From Corynebacterium afermentans subsp. afermentans (lineage in GTDB: Bacteria; Actinomycetota; Actinomycetes; Mycobacteriales; Mycobacteriaceae): a stretch of 64,000 nucleotides of DNA. Position 1 is the stretch's first letter; every line of letters starts with the position of its first letter. The DNA lies in assembly GCF_030408355.1 (NCBI RefSeq), contig NZ_CP046606.1, positions 1,984,001 to 2,048,000 on the forward strand, read 5' to 3'. Of this stretch, positions 56,263 through 64,000 are shown in pieces. The position numbers and the translations under genes are program-made. The notes under the pieces were generated by a model. It searched no databases. It was given only the letters and a program-made list of their open reading frames with translations, and had not been told where the DNA came from.

Positions 56263-57006
56263 TCACCGAACTGGGGGATGTTTGAGGAGCTGCGACACAC
56301 GATTGAAACCTGTCGCCCATTCCTTAAACTCCGGATCGACGATTTCTAGAAGCTCGAAGATATCGTTAAGCCGCTGACGAAGAGGATGCGTTGCGGTTAC
56401 ATGAGCTGAAGGCCCCAGCAGGTACTCGTGGTGCGCTATGCGGTTCCGAAAGTATGTGAGCCTGTAGAGAAGCCACCGCAATCGGTCCGGATCGGCTCCC
56501 GGCTGGAAAACACAGTTGAGGGCAGACTCCCAAAGAATGGTGCGGTAGTTGTTCGTCACCGGGTCTTTCGACTCTCCCCACTCAGACGGAAACAAATTGT
56601 GCCACGCTCCAAAAGTCACCTGAGCAAGAACATCGCCTTCCTGCAACGGAAATCCCTTTCGTGGGTGCGCAGGGTTCTGATCTCGACGGTTCTTCGCTTC
56701 CTTCGCCTTGGATTGAGCCTCAAGCAGAGGTCCCTTCATCAACTTCTGCAAAGGAAGCGGGAGCATAGCTGGCTCCGCGAGCAGCCATTTCCCCACGTCC
56801 CTAGAGAGACAGTAGCGGTCAACCCCTCTGTAGATGACGTTTCGCAAAGCAACCTCCGAAATGCCAAGCAATTCAAAATAAGCTGCCCCGACTTGGACAT
56901 TCCAGAGATAAAACGAGAGCGCCAACTTCACGTTTCCATCAGCAAGCTGAAGGAACGGCGCTAAACGAGCCTCTCCGAAATAGGTTCCCCAGAAACCCTT
57001 ATCCAT
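56263..57006 (-). CDS. Abi-family (AbiD/F-like) HEPN protein
   Basis: A 247-aa all-helical protein. VGAAYFELLGISEVALRNVIYRGVDRY near the N-terminus and RLTYFRNRIAHHEYLL near residue 193 give the paired pattern of the Abi_2-like family; RNRIAHHE is the R-x(4-6)-H motif of HEPN RNases. Such proteins abort phage infection by cutting RNA. No antitoxin or nucleotidyltransferase partner lies beside it, so it is a stand-alone gene. I start at ATG 57006 (MDKGFWGTYF) because AGGGGG sits 7 nt upstream; an ATG six bases earlier is also in frame. Confidence 0.7.
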   Translation of the reverse strand: MDKGFWGTYFGEARLAPFLQLADGNVKLALSFYLWNVQVGAAYFELLGISEVALRNVIYRGVDRYCLSRDVGKWLLAEPAMLPLPLQKLMKGPLLEAQSKAKEAKNRRDQNPAHPRKGFPLQEGDVLAQVTFGAWHNLFPSEWGESKDPVTNNYRTILWESALNCVFQPGADPDRLRWLLYRLTYFRNRIAHHEYLLGPSAHVTATHPLRQRLNDIFELLEIVDPEFKEWATGFNRVSQLLKHPPVR

Positions 57007-57067
57007 TACCATCCCCCTCGATACGTGCTACTGTTCTACGCGAAAAGGCTCTACGGAGTCGGAGACT

Positions 57068-57108
57068 GAAAGCGGGTCTGCTGGTTTTCACCAGCACGGC
57101 CCGCTTTC
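57068..57108 (+). terminator. hairpin of unclear ownership upstream of the Abi-like gene
   Basis: GAAAGCGGG (57068-57076) / CCCGCTTTC (57100-57108) with a second inner pair TGCTGG / CCAGCA around TTTT. It looks like an intrinsic terminator on the plus strand (followed by GTTTGCGTTT), but no plus-strand gene precedes it. It could end an unseen small RNA or antisense transcript. Confidence 0.45.
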
Positions 57109-57131
57109 GTTTGCGTTTACTCGGACAGACC

Positions 57132-57196
57132 CTGGGATCCTCACCCTGGGATCGGCCGATTTTCTAGGGGGAGTTGTCAGTGGGTGAAGATCCCAG
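57132..57196. repeat. intergenic palindrome with GGGTGAAGATCCCAG arms (type H)
   Basis: Arms of 15 nt (57132-57146 / 57182-57196) with one G-U-compatible change, and an additional CCTGGGATC copy in the loop. A separate perfect 16-bp palindrome, TAATGATCGATCATTA, is at 57238-57253, and a GC-rich 11-bp hairpin at 57312-57348. The stretch 57013-57494 holds no credible gene. Confidence 0.7.
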
Positions 57197-57434
57197 AGTT
57201 TGGCGGTGCCGGGGGTCTGAGCAGCGCACTTCACGAATAATGATCGATCATTAAAAGTGATCAAGCGGATAAGACCAGTCGCCCACGGGCTCGTCCCCAA
57301 CCAAACGACGAAGCGCCCCCGCCTCCCAGTGCGGGAAGCGGGGGCGCTCTGCTCGAGTACATGTGACAGAAAGATTTCACATGTCCACCAAACGGCGGTG
57401 GGACGCTGCAGCAGGCGCACGGCGAACAACGCAA

Positions 57435-57470
57435 TAGCCCCTGCCCTCCCGCACGGGAGAACAGGGGCTA
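57435..57470 (-). terminator. terminator of the giant adhesin gene
   Basis: TAGCCCCTG (57435-57443) / CAGGGGCTA (57462-57470) with CCCTCCC / GGGAG pairing inside, 24 nt beyond the stop at 57495. Almost the same hairpin follows the paralogous gene at 63126-63156. Confidence 0.75.
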
Positions 57471-57494
57471 CCTAAGCCGGACTACGCGGGACTA

Positions 57495-60400
57495 CTACTT
57501 CTTGTCAGCAGCCTTCTCGCCAGCCTTATCGGCATCCTTCTTGTCAGCCTTCTTCTGGCCCTTCTTCGAAGAACCAGACTCAGCACCCTTCTCAGACGCC
57601 TTGCCACCCTTCTGATCCTTCTTCGAAGAACCAGCGTAGGTCTTACCGGAAGAACCCTTCAGCTCCAGATCCTTCACAGAGCTGCCACCACCATTCGGCG
57701 AGCAGTTGTCGTAGATCAAAGTGCCAGCCAGAATGCCAGCCGCAATCAGCGCCAGGCCAGCGGCAACGGTGCCAAGATCGGTGCCGAACTGCGCCAGCTG
57801 CTTGTTCGCAGCATCAACCTGCGCGGCAACCTCCGGGTTAAACAGACCCAGCTGCTGCTGAATCTGCGTATTCGCAGCCTGCAGCTGAGCATTCGCGTCA
57901 GCCACAACGTCGGACAGACCCGGGATCTCCATCTGGGTAGCCAGACCCAGCGGAATCAACGCCAGCAACGGCAAACCGAAACCAACCGAGGTAGCAACAC
58001 ACTTACCGGTGTCAATACCAACCTGCTCAGTGGTCTTGTTACCAGCACCGTCAGAAACAATCACCTTGTCACCAGGCTTGAGCTCGACATCAGCCGGAAC
58101 CTTCACGGTCCACTTGCCGTCCTTGTCGGTCTCGGTCTCGACCTTCTTGCCACCCGGCAGCTCGACGATGATCTTCTCATTCGGACGATCACCCGTACCA
58201 GAGACGGTCTTATCACCCGGCTTAATCTCGTCGACCTTCGGAGCAGTCTTGTCCTCGCCCTGCTCAACCGTCACTTCGCTGGAGTTACCAGCACCATCGG
58301 TGACGGTGACCTTGTCGCCAGTCTTCAGCTCAACATCAACCGGGACGTCGACGGACCAGTTGCCGTTCTCGTCGGTCTTGGTCTTGATCTCCTTGCCGTT
58401 CGGCAGGGTGACAATGATCTCCTCGTTCGGACGATCACCCGTACCAGAGATGGTCTTGTCACCCTCGGTGATCGGGTTCACCTTCGGAGCGGTCTTGTCC
58501 TCGACATCGCCCCCCTCGGACGGCATGGAGTTATCGTCTGCCGGGTTGGAACCGCCTTCAATCTCCTCCTTGTTGGTGTAACCGTCACCGTCGAAGTCGC
58601 CTTCCGGATCCAGCAGGGACTTGCCGTCCTTGCCCAGCAGGTCGAAACCAGCGGTTGCGTCGTTTGTGGACTTGTCCTCGTACTCGAAACCAACCTTCAC
58701 CTTCGGCTTCGCGTAGGGCTCGAAGGTCTCGACGAACTTGTCCCAACGCTTCTTCTCCTCAACCTTGGCAAGGTTCGGCAGCTCTTCATTCACCGCCTTC
58801 TTCACTTCGTCGGAGGTAGGAGCAGTTGCCTTGACGACGCCATCCGGCTGCGCCTCGAATTCCCAATCCGTCGCCGCAGTCTTCGGGTCCTCGCCGTTGA
58901 TCTCCTTGATCACGGTGGAAGCGACCGGAACGTCCTTTTCGGTGAACGGGTTCTCAGTGTTGCCGTTCTCGCCGACCTTGACGCCGGTGACGTCCTTGTA
59001 CTCCGGCACGAACTTCTCAGCGTCCGTGGCTGCCGGAGCGTCCGGCTCCTTGATCTCGACCTCGACGGTGTCGATGACGTTGCCCTCGGGATCCTTCACC
59101 TCGACAACAATCTTGTCGTCCGGCTTCGCGTCCTCAGACGGCGTCACCTTGATGTTGCCGTCTTCGTCCAGCTCCGCGGTACCCGGACCATCGGTCACCT
59201 CAACGGTCGAGCCTTCCGGAACATCACCGGAGCCGTCCTTCTTCGGAATCTCAACCGACTCACCCGGGGTCGTGAACGCATCGTCCCAATCCGGAGCCGC
59301 CGTCGGCTCTTTAACAACGATCTTGGAATCAACCTCGTCAACAGAGCCATCCGGGTAGGTCACCACAACGGTGACATCCTTGGTGCCCGGGGTGGAGGTG
59401 TCCGGCTTATCCGCGTACTCGAACGTAGTGCCCTCCGGCAGCTCGTCCGGGTTCTGGATGTTGTTCTTCGGATCCGGCTCGCTGTTGAGATCGACTTCCT
59501 GAGACTGCGCCTCTGGTTCGATCTTGTCGGCCTGGGAAACAACGAGAATGGTGGTACTTACTTCCTCGCTGGAGCCATCTGGGTAAGTCACAACCACGGT
59601 GACCGGCTTGTCACCGGTGGTGGAGGTATCCGGAGTCTCCGTGAATTCGAACGTGGTGCCATCCGGCAGCTCGTCGACGTTTTCGATGGAGTCCTTCGCC
59701 TCTGGCGTCGAGTTCAACGGCACCTCGCGACGTTGACCACGGGGATCGAATTCATCAGCCTGGTCCGTCACGGTGACGGTTGCCGGAACCTCGTCGGTGG
59801 AGCCATCCGGGTAGGTCACCACAACGGTGACGTCCTGCTGGCCGGGCTTAGAGGTGTCCGGATCCTTCTCATACTCGAACGTGGTGCCCTCAGGCAGCTT
59901 GTCCGCATCCTTGATGTTGTTCTTCGGATCCGGGGTTTCGCCCTGCTTAACCTTCTGGTCTTGGCCCTTCGGATCGTTGTTGTCCGCGTCCGAAGTTACC
60001 TTGACGGTGGTGTCCACGGTCTCGGAGGAGCCGTCCGGGTAGGTCACAACGACAGTGACGTCCTTCGTGCCCGGGGTGGAGGTATTCGGGGTCTCCTCGT
60101 ACTCGAACTCGGTGCCCTCCGGCAGCTGATCAACGTTGCCGATGCTGTCCTTGGCCTCAGGCTCGGAGTTCAGTGGCACTTCCTGTTCCGCACCCTGCGG
60201 GGTGTAGTTGTCCGCATCCGTCTTGTCGGGATCGGCGACCTTCACCGTTGCGTCAACGGTGTCCTTGGTGCCGTCCGGGTAAGTCACGATCACCTTCACA
60301 GGCTTATCGCCCGGAGTGGAGGTGTCCGGATCCTTCTCATACTCGAACGTGGTGCCCTCAGGCAGCTTGTCCGCATCCTTGATGTTGTTCTTCGGATCCG

Positions 60401-62699
60401 GAGTCTCGCCTTCCTTGACGGTCTGGTCCTGACCCTCAGGCGAGTACTTCTCAGCGTCCTCGACGTCCTTGACCTTGAACTTCGCGAAACCAACCGTCTT
60501 CGTGCCATCTTCCAAGGTGGCACGCACCGGAACCTCGAGCTCAGTGCCGGGCTCCGCATCCTTCGGGAAGGTTACAGAGACTTCACCGGTCTCCTCATCG
60601 AGGTCAACCGTGTAGCCGTCCGGAACCTGGAAGGTATCCGGGATCTCGTACGACTTCACCGGAGACGGCAGATCGCTGCCCTTCTCCTTTTCCTCCTCAT
60701 CGGTGGTGGTGTTATCGAACACCGGCTCACCGGACTTCAGCGGCTCACCCGGAGCACCTTCAGTCTCCTCATACACCGGAGCCCAACCAACCAACACAGT
60801 GAAGGAATCCGCGGCGATACGGCTGCCACGTGCGTTGTCTTCGTCGACGTCAACCGGGTAGAGATCCGCACGGAACGTCGTCGTCTTGTCGATGCCGTCC
60901 GGGAACAGCTTCGCATCACCGGTGTTCAGCGGGAACGATGGCAGAGTACCGTTCGCGTCCGCTGCCATCGGCTCGCTGGTGTTGACAACCTCACCGGTAT
61001 CAGCGTTGACCCACTCGATGACGTAGTTGAGGTTCTTCACAAACTTTGCCGGCAGGCCACCAGTCTCCGTCTCCGCGACATCGCCCGGCTTCGCCCAGTT
61101 CGCGCCGGTGTCGTATGGCGTGACATCAAACGTGGCGTAGTCCGCGTACATGCTAAGGAAGGCAGTGTTCAGGTGCTCGCCGACCTTAACCACGTTCCAG
61201 GTGTCGTTGGTGTTGTATGCACCGACATCGAGGTAGCCGTTAGTGTGCCATGGCGTTTGCACACCAAGACCAGGCACGTCCTCAGTAGAAACAAACAGCC
61301 AGTCCCAGTTCACGTGCTTCGGCATCTTGTCGCTAGAGTTGCCCAGCGCACCCTTGCGGAAAGTACCGTAATTCGGGTCCGGCGCAACCGTGCCCAACAG
61401 ATCCCACGCCACATGTTCAGAACCGTCCGGGAAAGTCACCTTTGTGTCGTCATTGCGGTTCAGCGGATTACGAGACACGCCGCCAGTGCCGCGGTCGCCC
61501 TTCTCGTCTTCGCCGAAAGTGCCGTTGAACTGCAGCGTGTAGTTGTTGTCGGCGCCGACCGTTGCCATGACGGTCTCGGCGATCCAGCGGTCCTTGCCGA
61601 ACTTGCCCGTGATCGGGTCCTTTTCGGTGTCTGCGACCATCTCGCGCTTGATCCAGTTCTGCAGCGCAGCTTCGTCGTCACGCGTCCAATCGCGACGAGT
61701 GCCCTTACGGATCTCGTCGACACCAAGGTCAGCCGGCGCCTCGGTCATAATCTTGTTGATCGCATAATCCGACAGGTAGGAGCCGTAAATCTTCAGCCCT
61801 TCAGCAGCAACATCACCACTGTTGAGGGTGTTCATCAGGTTCCACGTAAAAGCACCAGCGGTGTGGTCCTGCTCCCAGAAAGCTTTACCCTGCACCTGGC
61901 CGCCCTGGCCGGAGGACTTCTTCGGGTTCTCCACCGCCTGGTCCAGCTTGTGCATGACCTCATTCTTCGCACGCTCGCCGTAGAAGAAGCTCACATTACT
62001 CACACGGTTCGGACCAACCAACCAATGCGTGTTTGCACCCTGGGTGTCGATGGTGCCGCTCTGTGGAGCCAAGAACCCGGAGTTGTAACTGTAGGTCTGC
62101 TGGAAGATCTCGCCGTCCGGGTTCTCCGCCCACACGCGGATTTTCTCGAGTTGCGGACGGTTCGGATCCGCGTCGAATTCGTGCAAACCACCCAGCGCGT
62201 CCACGAACGGACGCATCTTGATGGCGTAACGCCCATCCGGTCCAGTAACAGCGGTGTAGACCGGCGAAGTGTAACCACCCTTATCAATCCACTCCGCATA
62301 GACACGTACGCCCTCCATCGGAATCGGGCGGTAGTTCTTAGTTCCCGGGTGAACCGACATGTTGCCGTTGCGGTGATTCAGGACAAAGCCCTGGATCGAA
62401 TCGGTGTCGTCCTGCGTGGTGCCAGATTCAATCGCATTGTGTTTTGCCGGACCCGGTTCGAAGGTGTAGCGCGGCTCGCCCACAGACGTCTGGTAGATGC
62501 CATCGGCGTTTTCGCCGGGGTACTTCACGTCGTTGTTTTTGGCGTTAGCCTGGCCCGCCTCCTCCTTAGTGGATGCGAAAGCGGAGGTTGCCGATCCCGG
62601 TACCGCTACCGACTGCGCCATCGGCGCAACTAGAGCAAAAGACAGCGCGGCTGCGGCAACGGAAGTGCCGCGACGGCGCGCGTTGTAGTTCTTCTTCAA
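57495..62699 (-). CDS. giant Rib/YPDG-repeat surface adhesin
   Basis: A ~1734-aa exported protein. N-terminus KKNYNARRRGTSVAAAALSF (signal), then a ~550-aa non-repeat domain with SdrD B-like features. Five repeats of about 80 residues of the Rib/YPDG type follow (YTPQGAEQEVPLNSEP... VVVTYPDGSSETVDTTV). A dockerin-like DFDGDGYTNKEEI loop and two Ig-like modules (KTISGTGDRPNEEIIVTLP) come next. The C-terminus has Cys, a hydrophobic helix, a Gln/Ala coiled segment, a second helix, Cys, then a Lys/Ser/Gly-rich tail, with no LPxTG. I favour a TTG start at 62699, preceded by AAGGGA, over the longer frame to 62729. Likely a host or biofilm adhesin. Confidence 0.85.
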   Translation of the reverse strand: MKKNYNARRRGTSVAAAALSFALVAPMAQSVAVPGSATSAFASTKEEAGQANAKNNDVKYPGENADGIYQTSVGEPRYTFEPGPAKHNAIESGTTQDDTDSIQGFVLNHRNGNMSVHPGTKNYRPIPMEGVRVYAEWIDKGGYTSPVYTAVTGPDGRYAIKMRPFVDALGGLHEFDADPNRPQLEKIRVWAENPDGEIFQQTYSYNSGFLAPQSGTIDTQGANTHWLVGPNRVSNVSFFYGERAKNEVMHKLDQAVENPKKSSGQGGQVQGKAFWEQDHTAGAFTWNLMNTLNSGDVAAEGLKIYGSYLSDYAINKIMTEAPADLGVDEIRKGTRRDWTRDDEAALQNWIKREMVADTEKDPITGKFGKDRWIAETVMATVGADNNYTLQFNGTFGEDEKGDRGTGGVSRNPLNRNDDTKVTFPDGSEHVAWDLLGTVAPDPNYGTFRKGALGNSSDKMPKHVNWDWLFVSTEDVPGLGVQTPWHTNGYLDVGAYNTNDTWNVVKVGEHLNTAFLSMYADYATFDVTPYDTGANWAKPGDVAETETGGLPAKFVKNLNYVIEWVNADTGEVVNTSEPMAADANGTLPSFPLNTGDAKLFPDGIDKTTTFRADLYPVDVDEDNARGSRIAADSFTVLVGWAPVYEETEGAPGEPLKSGEPVFDNTTTDEEEKEKGSDLPSPVKSYEIPDTFQVPDGYTVDLDEETGEVSVTFPKDAEPGTELEVPVRATLEDGTKTVGFAKFKVKDVEDAEKYSPEGQDQTVKEGETPDPKNNIKDADKLPEGTTFEYEKDPDTSTPGDKPVKVIVTYPDGTKDTVDATVKVADPDKTDADNYTPQGAEQEVPLNSEPEAKDSIGNVDQLPEGTEFEYEETPNTSTPGTKDVTVVVTYPDGSSETVDTTVKVTSDADNNDPKGQDQKVKQGETPDPKNNIKDADKLPEGTTFEYEKDPDTSKPGQQDVTVVVTYPDGSTDEVPATVTVTDQADEFDPRGQRREVPLNSTPEAKDSIENVDELPDGTTFEFTETPDTSTTGDKPVTVVVTYPDGSSEEVSTTILVVSQADKIEPEAQSQEVDLNSEPDPKNNIQNPDELPEGTTFEYADKPDTSTPGTKDVTVVVTYPDGSVDEVDSKIVVKEPTAAPDWDDAFTTPGESVEIPKKDGSGDVPEGSTVEVTDGPGTAELDEDGNIKVTPSEDAKPDDKIVVEVKDPEGNVIDTVEVEIKEPDAPAATDAEKFVPEYKDVTGVKVGENGNTENPFTEKDVPVASTVIKEINGEDPKTAATDWEFEAQPDGVVKATAPTSDEVKKAVNEELPNLAKVEEKKRWDKFVETFEPYAKPKVKVGFEYEDKSTNDATAGFDLLGKDGKSLLDPEGDFDGDGYTNKEEIEGGSNPADDNSMPSEGGDVEDKTAPKVNPITEGDKTISGTGDRPNEEIIVTLPNGKEIKTKTDENGNWSVDVPVDVELKTGDKVTVTDGAGNSSEVTVEQGEDKTAPKVDEIKPGDKTVSGTGDRPNEKIIVELPGGKKVETETDKDGKWTVKVPADVELKPGDKVIVSDGAGNKTTEQVGIDTGKCVATSVGFGLPLLALIPLGLATQMEIPGLSDVVADANAQLQAANTQIQQQLGLFNPEVAAQVDAANKQLAQFGTDLGTVAAGLALIAAGILAGTLIYDNCSPNGGGSSVKDLELKGSSGKTYAGSSKKDQKGGKASEKGAESGSSKKGQKKADKKDADKAGEKAADKK

Positions 62700-62729
62700 A
62701 ATGGTTCCCTTCAACAAATTGTAGATCAT

Positions 62730-63125
62730 GAAGCCCTGCAGTTGATCCCCGGTTTCGACGGTGGATACACCTCTCCCAGAGCCAACAATGACGACCGTAA
62801 GCTAGCGGACACCTGTTCTCAAGGATGTTTAGACCATTTTCGAAACACCGGCTCGAAATATTAGCCACAGGTAATGCGATCCAAACCTGACCCCCACCTG
62901 CATCATCACCACTTTAAGTACACCTGTATATCATATTCGTCACGGGCGACTGAGAAAGGTATGAACTATGCCTGTCGACGACCAAAGGTTCACAACATCG
63001 CAGCAAGGCAGTGCAAACCCCTTTTGACAGAAACTCAATGTGTTGACGTGTCACATTATAGTTCTCTAAGAACGTGTCCAACTCCCTACATAAGGGGGTA
63101 AATGGAGGGCCTCGCAAAGGAATAA
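62730..63125. other. gene-free stretch between the tandem adhesin genes
   Basis: About 400 bp carrying the promoter of the giant adhesin (a TAATAT box near 62860 on the minus strand is the best -10 candidate) and one copy of the iterated 11-mer (62970-62980). Short frames here, including a 75-codon plus-strand one, have no supporting features. The middle part is markedly AT-rich. Confidence 0.45.
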
Positions 63126-63156
63126 CCCCTGCCCTCCCGCACGGGGAGGACAGGGG
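63126..63156 (-). terminator. terminator of the second adhesin gene
   Basis: CCCCTG (63126-63131) / CAGGGG (63151-63156) with CCTCCC / GGGGAGG inside, 24 nt beyond the stop at 63180. Same position relative to the stop and nearly the same sequence as the terminator at 57435-57470. Confidence 0.8.
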
Positions 63157-63179
63157 CTACGCAGCCGGACTAAGCGGGA

Positions 63180-64000
63180 CTACTTCTTGTCAGCAGCCTT
63201 CTCGCCAGCCTTATCGGCATCCTTCTTATCAGCCTGCTTCTGATCCTTCTTCGAAGAACCAGACTCAGCACCCTTCTCAGACGCCTTGCTACCCTTCTCG
63301 TCCTTCTTCGAAGAACCAGCGTAGGTCTTACCGGAAGAACCCTTCAGCTCCAGATCCTTCACAGAGCTACCGCCCTCCGGGGAGCAGTTGTCGTAGATCA
63401 ACGTGCCAACCAAGATGCCAGCCGCAATCAACGCCAGACCAGCGGCAACGGTGCCAAGATCTGCGCCGAACTGCGCCAGCTGCTTATTCGCAGCATCAAC
63501 CTGCGCGGCAATCTCCGGATTGAACAGACCCAGCTGCTGCTGAATCTGCGTGTTCGCCGCCTGCAGCTGCGCATTCGCATCAGCCACAACGTTGGACAGA
63601 CCCGGAATCTCCATCTGGGTAGCCAGACCCAACGGAATCAGCGCCAGCAACGGCAAACCGAAGCCGAGGGAGGTAGCAACACACTTACCGGTGTCGATAC
63701 CCACCTTGGCGGTGGTCTCATTACCCGCAGCATCAGACACCTTGATGTTCTGACCCGGCTCAAGCTCAACACCAGCCGGCACCTTCACAGACCACTTACC
63801 ATCCTTATCGGTCGTGGCCTCGACCTTCTTGCCGCCCGGCAGCTCAACGATGATCTTCGAGTTCGGACGATCGTCCGTACCGGTAATCGTCTTATCACCC
63901 GGCTTGATCGGCTGAACCGTCGGAGCCTTGTCCTGGACATCGCCCTTTTCCGGGGTCAGCGGATCAGTGCCGTCCTTCTCCTCGTCACCGTCGCTGATGC
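63180..64000 (-). CDS. second giant adhesin, C-terminal part only (5' end outside the window)
   Basis: The frame is open from 63998 to the stop at 63180 (~272 codons), beyond the first internal start codon at 63788, so the gene continues to the right of the window. It shows the end of a DGDEEKDGTDP-type loop, one Ig-like module (DKTITGTDDRPNSKIIVELPG) and the same anchor as the neighbour: GKCVATS, helix, Gln/Ala coiled segment, helix, DNCSP, Lys/Ser tail. Over the last ~190 residues the two paralogues differ at only a few positions. They are tandem on the same strand, 450 nt apart, which makes recombination between them likely. Confidence 0.88.
   Translation of the reverse strand, partial: ISDGDEEKDGTDPLTPEKGDVQDKAPTVQPIKPGDKTITGTDDRPNSKIIVELPGGKKVEATTDKDGKWSVKVPAGVELEPGQNIKVSDAAGNETTAKVGIDTGKCVATSLGFGLPLLALIPLGLATQMEIPGLSNVVADANAQLQAANTQIQQQLGLFNPEIAAQVDAANKQLAQFGADLGTVAAGLALIAAGILVGTLIYDNCSPEGGSSVKDLELKGSSGKTYAGSSKKDEKGSKASEKGAESGSSKKDQKQADKKDADKAGEKAADKK

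Noticed and set aside
59733..62633. 966-codon plus-strand frame opposite the giant adhesin
   Set aside because: Mirror of the adhesin repeats; its own repeats are the complement of the Rib units, with no domain of its own.
62874..63101. 75-codon plus-strand frame between the adhesins
   Set aside because: Lies in an AT-rich promoter-like region, has no ribosome site and no homology I recognise.

Overview
The window is a stretch of high-GC actinobacterial chromosome, almost certainly from the genus Corynebacterium. I say this because of family-level gene content and because several blocks match gene orders I remember from C. glutamicum (memory, not a search): ftsH-hpt-tilS-dac-ppa; ppk2 followed by two micro-genes for mycomembrane porins (porA/porH type) and a groEL with CIRCE operators; a full Mrp Na+/H+ antiporter operon; glnX-glnH-pknG; and pta-ackA. 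Many genes have a -10 hexamer placed 6-7 nt before an ATG, the layout of leaderless transcripts that is common in this genus. No rRNA, prophage, IS transposase or CRISPR array is visible.

Layout. 1-6.8 kb: folE (5' end only), ftsH, hpt, tilS, dacB and divergent ppa. A VapBC toxin-antitoxin pair and a strange tRNA-like sequence sit between hpt and tilS. 6.8-10.9 kb: a secreted metalloprotease, two paralogous exported proteins with an identical style of C-terminal sorting tail, a sortase, and a divergent rhodanese. 10.9-18.1 kb: a MarR regulator, a 1264-aa single-module peptide synthetase of the epsilon-polylysine-synthase architecture, a GNAT/DUF1778 toxin-antitoxin pair and a secreted metallophosphatase. 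18.2-22 kb: ppk2, the porin micro-genes and groEL2. 22-31 kb: an M20 peptidase, mrpA-G and a YbdK-like carboxylate-amine ligase. 31-40.8 kb: a LytR_C protein, DUF3263, def, an LADTG surface protein, a short cg3035-like protein, xthA, a cardiolipin synthase, a nuclease-like gene flanked by two long palindromes, an ABC exporter and a Nudix hydrolase. 40.8-45.6 kb: the GlnX-GlnH-PknG nutrient-sensing kinase operon. 45.8-51.8 kb: two large surface proteins, one a metzincin. 52.3-57 kb: ackA, pta, purT and an Abi/HEPN-like gene. 57.5-64 kb: a giant Rib/YPDG-repeat adhesin and the 3' end of a tandem paralogue.

Themes. The region mixes core metabolism with cell-envelope functions: D,D-carboxypeptidase, sortase and substrates, porins, cardiolipin, adhesins and proteases. 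Defence-like or selfish genes appear singly at junctions: VapBC, TacAT-like, Abi-HEPN and the palindrome-flanked nuclease-like gene.

The most unusual signals are not ordinary genes. (1) An 11-mer, CGTCGAYARGC, occurs 22 times on both strands and in every reading frame, where about 0.1 would be expected; in some genes it forces rare codons. (2) A tRNA-like sequence has its 3' half placed before its 5' half, with a composite Arg (ACG) anticodon loop. (3) Long, near-perfect palindromes built on GATGGTGAA lie in intergenic regions, two of them bracketing a nuclease-like gene at equal distances from stop codons.
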